NCBI GenBank assembly: GCA_964542315.1
Contig: CAZIUA010000010.1
Coordinates: 1 to 43,562 of the forward strand
Length of the DNA stretch: 43,562 nt
Source: UBA11524 sp964542315
GTDB taxonomy: Bacteria > Bacillota > Clostridia > Christensenellales > Aristaeellaceae
Direction: 5' to 3'
The translations under genes and the position numbers were made by a program. The notes under the pieces were generated by a model, which was not told where the DNA came from, did no database searches, and worked only from the letters and a program-made list of their open reading frames with translations. Below, in pieces: positions 40,596-43,562 of the stretch. How positions within the stretch are numbered: position 1 is the first letter of the stretch; every line of letters starts with the position of its first letter.

Positions 40596-42137
40596 TCACT
40601 CGAGCCCTGATGCATCCAGGCGGATGCAGGACACGATGTCGCCGGGGAGGGTGGTGTTTTCCCCGTGCAGGCGTGCGGCGCGAAGGCCAGCCAGACCATG
40701 GATCAGCGCGCCATAGGCTGCGGCCAGGCAGCTATCCATGCGGCCGTCGGGATAGGCCGGATACCGGCGTGCGAGCAGGGCTGCGATGATGCCGGTCAGC
40801 ACGTCGCCCGAACCGCCCTTGGCCAGCGCCGGGGAGGCGTGCAGGTTGCAGTAGGTCGCGATGCCGTCGGTGATGAGGCTTCGCGTGCCCTTGAGCAGTA
40901 CCGTGCAGCCGCACAATTCATGCAGGCGATCCAGCGCGGAGAGGGCATCCGCCGTGACGGCCTTGGGCAGGCAGTCCAGCAGACGCGCCGCTTCGCCGGG
41001 ATGGGGCGTGATGACATCGGCCTCTTTCAGGGGGAGGAGATCATCGAACCCGGCCAGCAGGGTCAGGGCATCCGCATCCCACACGACGGGGCATTCTGCC
41101 TGGGCGAAAAGCCGCAGGATGGGCATGACGTCACTGCTCTGCCCAAGGCCGCATCCGATGCAGGCCGCATCCGCGCGGGAAAGGGCCTTGCGGGCGATCT
41201 CGGCGGAGGACGGCAGGAGCATGCCGTTCTGCTCGGGCAGGGGGATGCAGGTGGCACTGGGGGCGAGGGTCTGCAAAATGGGCAGGAGGCTCTCGCGGCA
41301 GAGGATCGACGTCAGCCCTGCACCGGTGCGGACGGCGGCATTGGCACACAGCGCGGCAGCACCTGCCATGCCGCGGGAACCGCAGAAGATCAGCACGCGC
41401 CCGAAATCGCCCTTGTGCCAGGTGGGCTGGCGGGCAAAAAGGCCGCCCGTCAGATCGGCCGGCTCCAGCACGGAAAGACCGTCGTAGGCCAGATCGGGCT
41501 CCTCACCTTCCGGGATGAGGATGGGCTGGAGCGTGATCCGCCCGGTGAAGTCCGGCGCACGGTTCAGCAGCAGGCCCTGCTTGATCCGGTGGAAGGTGAC
41601 GGTCGCGCTGGCCTGGATAACGTCCTCGCCCAGAGGATGGCCGGTGACGGCATCAATGCCGCTGGGGACGTCCACCGCGATGATGGGCGTGCCGGTAGCG
41701 TGGCGCTCGTTGGCCCAGCGGATGAGCAGCGCAGCATCGCCGTCCACGGCGCGGGAAAGCCCGGTGCCAAAGAGTGCATCCACGATCACATCGCACGCGG
41801 GGAGGGAATCGGCCTCATCCGCGCCCACGCAGGGAATGTGCATCATCCGGGCGAGGTGGCGGTTCATCAGCGCATCGCCGTGCGCGTCGGGCGTGACCTC
41901 TGCGATGAAGGCCTTGCCGCCCTGCGACGTCCACAGGCGCGCAGCCGCGTAGCCATCTCCGCCGTTATTGCCGGGGCCGCAGAGGAAAACCGCCGTTCCG
42001 CCGGGGGCATATCGGGCGATGGCGGCGCATACGCCCGTGGCGGCATGCTCCATCAGCAGCGCACCGGGCACGTCATATTCGGCCATGAAGCGGCCCTCGA
42101 GCGCCTTCATCTGGTCGGGAGTGATCGTGGTCAGCAT
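40596..42137 (-). CDS. nnr: bifunctional NAD(P)HX epimerase / ADP-dependent NAD(P)HX dehydratase
   Basis: Repairs hydrated NADH and NADPH. 513 residues, two domains. N-terminal YjeF_N epimerase (about 1-210): VFLCGPGNNGGDGYAAARLW and VIVDALFGTGLSR, with AVDVPSGIDAVTG. C-terminal CarKD-type dehydratase (about 225-510): KGDFGRVLIFCGSRGMAGAAAL, DADALTLLAG, VITPHPGEAARLL, and the phosphate-binding ASPALAKGGSGDVLTGIIAALLA. Length is standard for the fused enzyme. Good promoter at 42175; RBS AAAGGAGG. Confidence 0.95.
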   Translation of the reverse strand: MLTTITPDQMKALEGRFMAEYDVPGALLMEHAATGVCAAIARYAPGGTAVFLCGPGNNGGDGYAAARLWTSQGGKAFIAEVTPDAHGDALMNRHLARMMHIPCVGADEADSLPACDVIVDALFGTGLSRAVDGDAALLIRWANERHATGTPIIAVDVPSGIDAVTGHPLGEDVIQASATVTFHRIKQGLLLNRAPDFTGRITLQPILIPEGEEPDLAYDGLSVLEPADLTGGLFARQPTWHKGDFGRVLIFCGSRGMAGAAALCANAAVRTGAGLTSILCRESLLPILQTLAPSATCIPLPEQNGMLLPSSAEIARKALSRADAACIGCGLGQSSDVMPILRLFAQAECPVVWDADALTLLAGFDDLLPLKEADVITPHPGEAARLLDCLPKAVTADALSALDRLHELCGCTVLLKGTRSLITDGIATYCNLHASPALAKGGSGDVLTGIIAALLARRYPAYPDGRMDSCLAAAYGALIHGLAGLRAARLHGENTTLPGDIVSCIRLDASGLE

Positions 42138-42174
42138 GGGCGAACCTCCTTTGAAAATCAGAAGCGTTATCTAC

Positions 42175-42202
42175 ATTATAGCGTATCTTTGGCGGAATGC
42201 AA
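42175..42202 (-). promoter_or_regulatory. nnr-araC promoter
   Basis: Minus strand: -35 TTGCAT (42197-42202), 16-base spacer, perfect -10 TATAAT (42175-42180). It lies over the 3' end of spoIIID. Confidence 0.75.
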
Positions 42203-42445
42203 GTCCTGATAGTGCCTGCGGGTCGCTTCGCCGCCGCGCAGATGGCGCACGGACTTGTTGTATTCCAGCAGCGCCCCCACCTGGCGCCCCAGGCGGACGT
42301 CGATCTGCGGCAGACGCTGCCCCATGTCCTTGTGGACGGAGGACTTCGACAGCCCGAAGGCCGCTGCGGCCTGGCGCACCGTGGCACGCTTCTCCAGCAT
42401 ATACTGCGCCACGGTCAGGCAGCGCCGGGCGATGGTCTCATCCAT
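42176..42445 (-). CDS. spoIIID: sporulation transcription factor SpoIIID
   Basis: DNA-binding protein of the mother cell that tunes the sigma-E regulon. 89 residues from ATG 42445 (GAGGGAG 8 bases upstream; the frame extends further without support). The HTH is clear: YMLEKRATVRQAAAAFGLSKSSVHKDMGQRLPQID, followed by the family's C-terminal basic helix (YNKSVRHLRGGEATRRHYQ). Its presence indicates a sporulation programme in the organism. No confident sigma-E promoter is seen upstream. Confidence 0.93.
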   Translation of the reverse strand: MDETIARRCLTVAQYMLEKRATVRQAAAAFGLSKSSVHKDMGQRLPQIDVRLGRQVGALLEYNKSVRHLRGGEATRRHYQDLHSAKDTL

Positions 42446-42568
42446 GCGGATCACTCCCTCAACATGATTTGTAAAGGATATGAGCGCCTGGGCAGGGGCA
42501 TTCACAGAGCGGAAACGCGGCGAAAAGCAAAAGTTCAAAAAAATTCTGAAAAAAGTTGAAAAAAGGGG

Positions 42569-42597
42569 TTGACAATTCCACGGAAGTGTTGTAATAT
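42569..42597 (+). promoter_or_regulatory. tRNA operon promoter
   Basis: Perfect -35 TTGACA (42569-42574), 17-base spacer, -10 TAATAT (42592-42597), preceded by an A-rich stretch (42530-42565) that may act as an UP element. Confidence 0.85.
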
Positions 42598-42641
42598 ATA
42601 ACACGTCGCCTGACGCACCGCAAGATGGTGACACGGGAAAC

Positions 42642-42718
42642 CGGGGTGTAGCGCAGTCTGGTAGCGCACGTGCTTTGGGAGCATGGGGCCGGGGGTTCGA
42701 ATCCCTTCACCCCGACCA
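42642..42718 (+). tRNA. tRNA-Pro (TGG)
   Basis: Acceptor CGGGGTG/CACCCCG, anticodon loop TTTGGGA with anticodon TGG, T-loop TTCGAAT, encoded CCA. Confidence 0.95.
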
Positions 42719-42737
42719 GACCTCACCTCAATAGCGT

Positions 42738-42812
42738 GGCTCCTTGGTCAAGCGGTTAAGACACCGCCCTTTCACGGCGGCTACAGGGGTTCGAATCCCC
42801 TAGGAGTCACCA
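42738..42812 (+). tRNA. tRNA-Glu (TTC)
   Basis: Acceptor GGCTCCT/AGGAGTC, anticodon arm CCGCC-CTTTCAC-GGCGG with anticodon TTC, T-loop TTCGAAT, encoded CCA. Confidence 0.95.
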
Positions 42813-42833
42813 TTTTCTCCTGATTCATGGCAC

Positions 42834-42907
<74 letters not shown>

Positions 42908-42918
42908 TTTTTGCAAGT

Positions 42919-42995
42919 GGCCCGGTAGCTCAGTTGGTTAGAGCGCCAGCCTGTCACGTTGGAGGTCGAGGGTTCGAGCCCCTTCCGGGTCGCCA
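42919..42995 (+). tRNA. tRNA-Asp (GTC)
   Basis: Acceptor GGCCCGG/CCGGGTC, anticodon loop CTGTCAC with anticodon GTC, T-loop TTCGAGC, G discriminator, encoded CCA. Confidence 0.95.
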
Positions 42996-43032
42996 CTTTC
43001 CCCAAAGGACTTGTACCAAGAGCGAGCTTCGT

Positions 43033-43108
43033 GCTGGCGTAGCTCAATTGGCAGAGCAGCTGATTTGTAATCAGCAGGTTGCGGGTTCGAGTCCCATCGC
43101 CAGCTCCA
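43033..43108 (+). tRNA. tRNA-Thr (TGT)
   Basis: Acceptor GCTGGCG/CGCCAGC, anticodon arm CTGAT-TTGTA-ATCAG with anticodon TGT, T-loop TTCGAGT, encoded CCA. Confidence 0.95.
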
Positions 43109-43142
43109 TTCTCCTTGGACAATGGAGAACTCAACTTCATAT

Positions 43143-43224
<82 letters not shown>

Positions 43225-43234
43225 CATCTTTTCT

Positions 43235-43318
43235 GCGGGAATGGCGGAATTGGCAGACGCGCATGATTCAGGTTCATGTGCTCGCAAGAGCTTGCAGGTT
43301 CAAGTCCTGTTTCCCGCA
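43235..43318 (+). tRNA. tRNA-Leu (CAG)
   Basis: Acceptor GCGGGAA/TTCCCGC, anticodon arm CATGA-TTCAGGT-TCATG with anticodon CAG, long variable arm GCTC-GCAA-GAGC, T-loop TTCAAGT. No encoded CCA. Confidence 0.93.
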
Positions 43319-43323
43319 CGAAT

Positions 43324-43355
43324 GTCCGAACATCGTAAGGTGTTCGGATTTTTTG
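43324..43355 (+). terminator. tRNA operon terminator
   Basis: TCCGAACA / TGTTCGGA stem followed by six T. Confidence 0.9.
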
Positions 43356-43501
43356 TTGCCACCATTCCTGCTCATTCCCCGGCGCATATTCTGCTGATGT
43401 CCCTTCGGCCGCCAGTGTCGCATTGCTCTGCGCAAACAGCAGGGTGTGCAGGCTGCTTCCGCCTGAATGGCGGTTTCTGTGCACAAAAGACTGCCGAAAA
43501 T

Positions 43502-43523
43502 AAAAAAACCGGATATGATCCGG
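43502..43523 (-). terminator. terminator of a minus-strand gene beyond the window
   Basis: Minus strand: CCGGAT-CAT-ATCCGG followed by seven T. It implies a minus-strand gene ending near or after 43530, mostly outside the window. Between 43356 and 43500 I see no supported gene. Confidence 0.7.
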
Positions 43524-43562
43524 ATTCAGACTGGCGAAAAAAGCAAGCGGTTCGCATCAGTT

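Noticed and set aside
43324..43355. GAAC...GTTC in the tRNA terminator as a LexA box
   Set aside because: The spacing is 10 bases instead of 4 and the element is a terminator stem.

Overview
The window looks like a chromosomal segment of a GC-rich (roughly 60% by eye), probably spore-forming Firmicute of the Clostridia. The basis is a SpoIIID gene, a PASTA-domain Ser/Thr kinase with its PP2C phosphatase, a FloA/NfeD pair, ThiT under a TPP riboswitch, AGGAGG-type ribosome binding sites and many TTGACA/TATAAT-type promoters. Genus and species cannot be told from what is visible. There are no rRNA genes, CRISPR arrays or insertion sequences, and most of the window is core genome.

Layout. 1-5.4 kb: a dus gene followed by three secreted, apparently paralogous proteins of unknown function. 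5.4-6.6 kb (minus): metF and a small cysteine-rich protein. 6.7-17.8 kb: a long co-directional block for translation and cell-envelope signalling (priA, def, fmt, rsmB with an unusual Gly/Arg-rich N-terminal extension, rlmN, PP2C phosphatase, PASTA kinase, rsgA, rpe). 17.9-21.2 kb: a 22-codon ORF, a second RNA m5C methyltransferase and ruvC-ruvA-ruvB; perfect DnaA boxes lie in the gaps on both sides of this segment. 21.3-27.2 kb: a family 2 glycosyltransferase (minus), a GntR/HutC regulator with a NYN-LOTUS protein, a membrane-anchored unknown protein, an AT-richer GNAT acetyltransferase, a LUD protein (minus) and a NifS-type cysteine desulfurase. 27.2-33.9 kb, all minus: DUF975-like membrane protein, orphan LytTR response regulator, nfeD-floA-small membrane protein operon, an atypical uracil-DNA glycosylase with RNase Z, and thiT behind a TPP riboswitch. 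34.0-37.1 kb: rpsT with a structured leader, an SH3b/Ig-like repeat secreted protein and an ACT-domain protein. 37.1-38.9 kb: a broken DUF262 gene behind a perfect inverted repeat. 39.0-42.4 kb, minus: flavin reductase, AraC regulator, nnr and spoIIID. 42.5-43.4 kb: a seven-tRNA operon (Pro, Glu, Met/Ile2, Asp, Thr, Tyr, Leu) with its own promoter and terminator.

Working together: the central block joins N-terminal formyl-methionine handling (def, fmt), rRNA modification (rsmB, rlmN, m5C methyltransferase) and 30S maturation (rsgA) with a reversible phosphorylation pair that senses cell-wall fragments. ruvCAB resolves recombination intermediates and priA restarts replication. The most unusual items are the secreted paralogue triplet, the RGG-like extension of RsmB, the 22-codon ORF at a place where B. 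subtilis carries thiN-spoVM, the NYN-LOTUS protein, a uracil-DNA glycosylase without iron-sulfur cysteines, and the DUF262 gene that lost its signature motif by deletion. No complete new defence or metabolic system can be demonstrated from the sequence alone.
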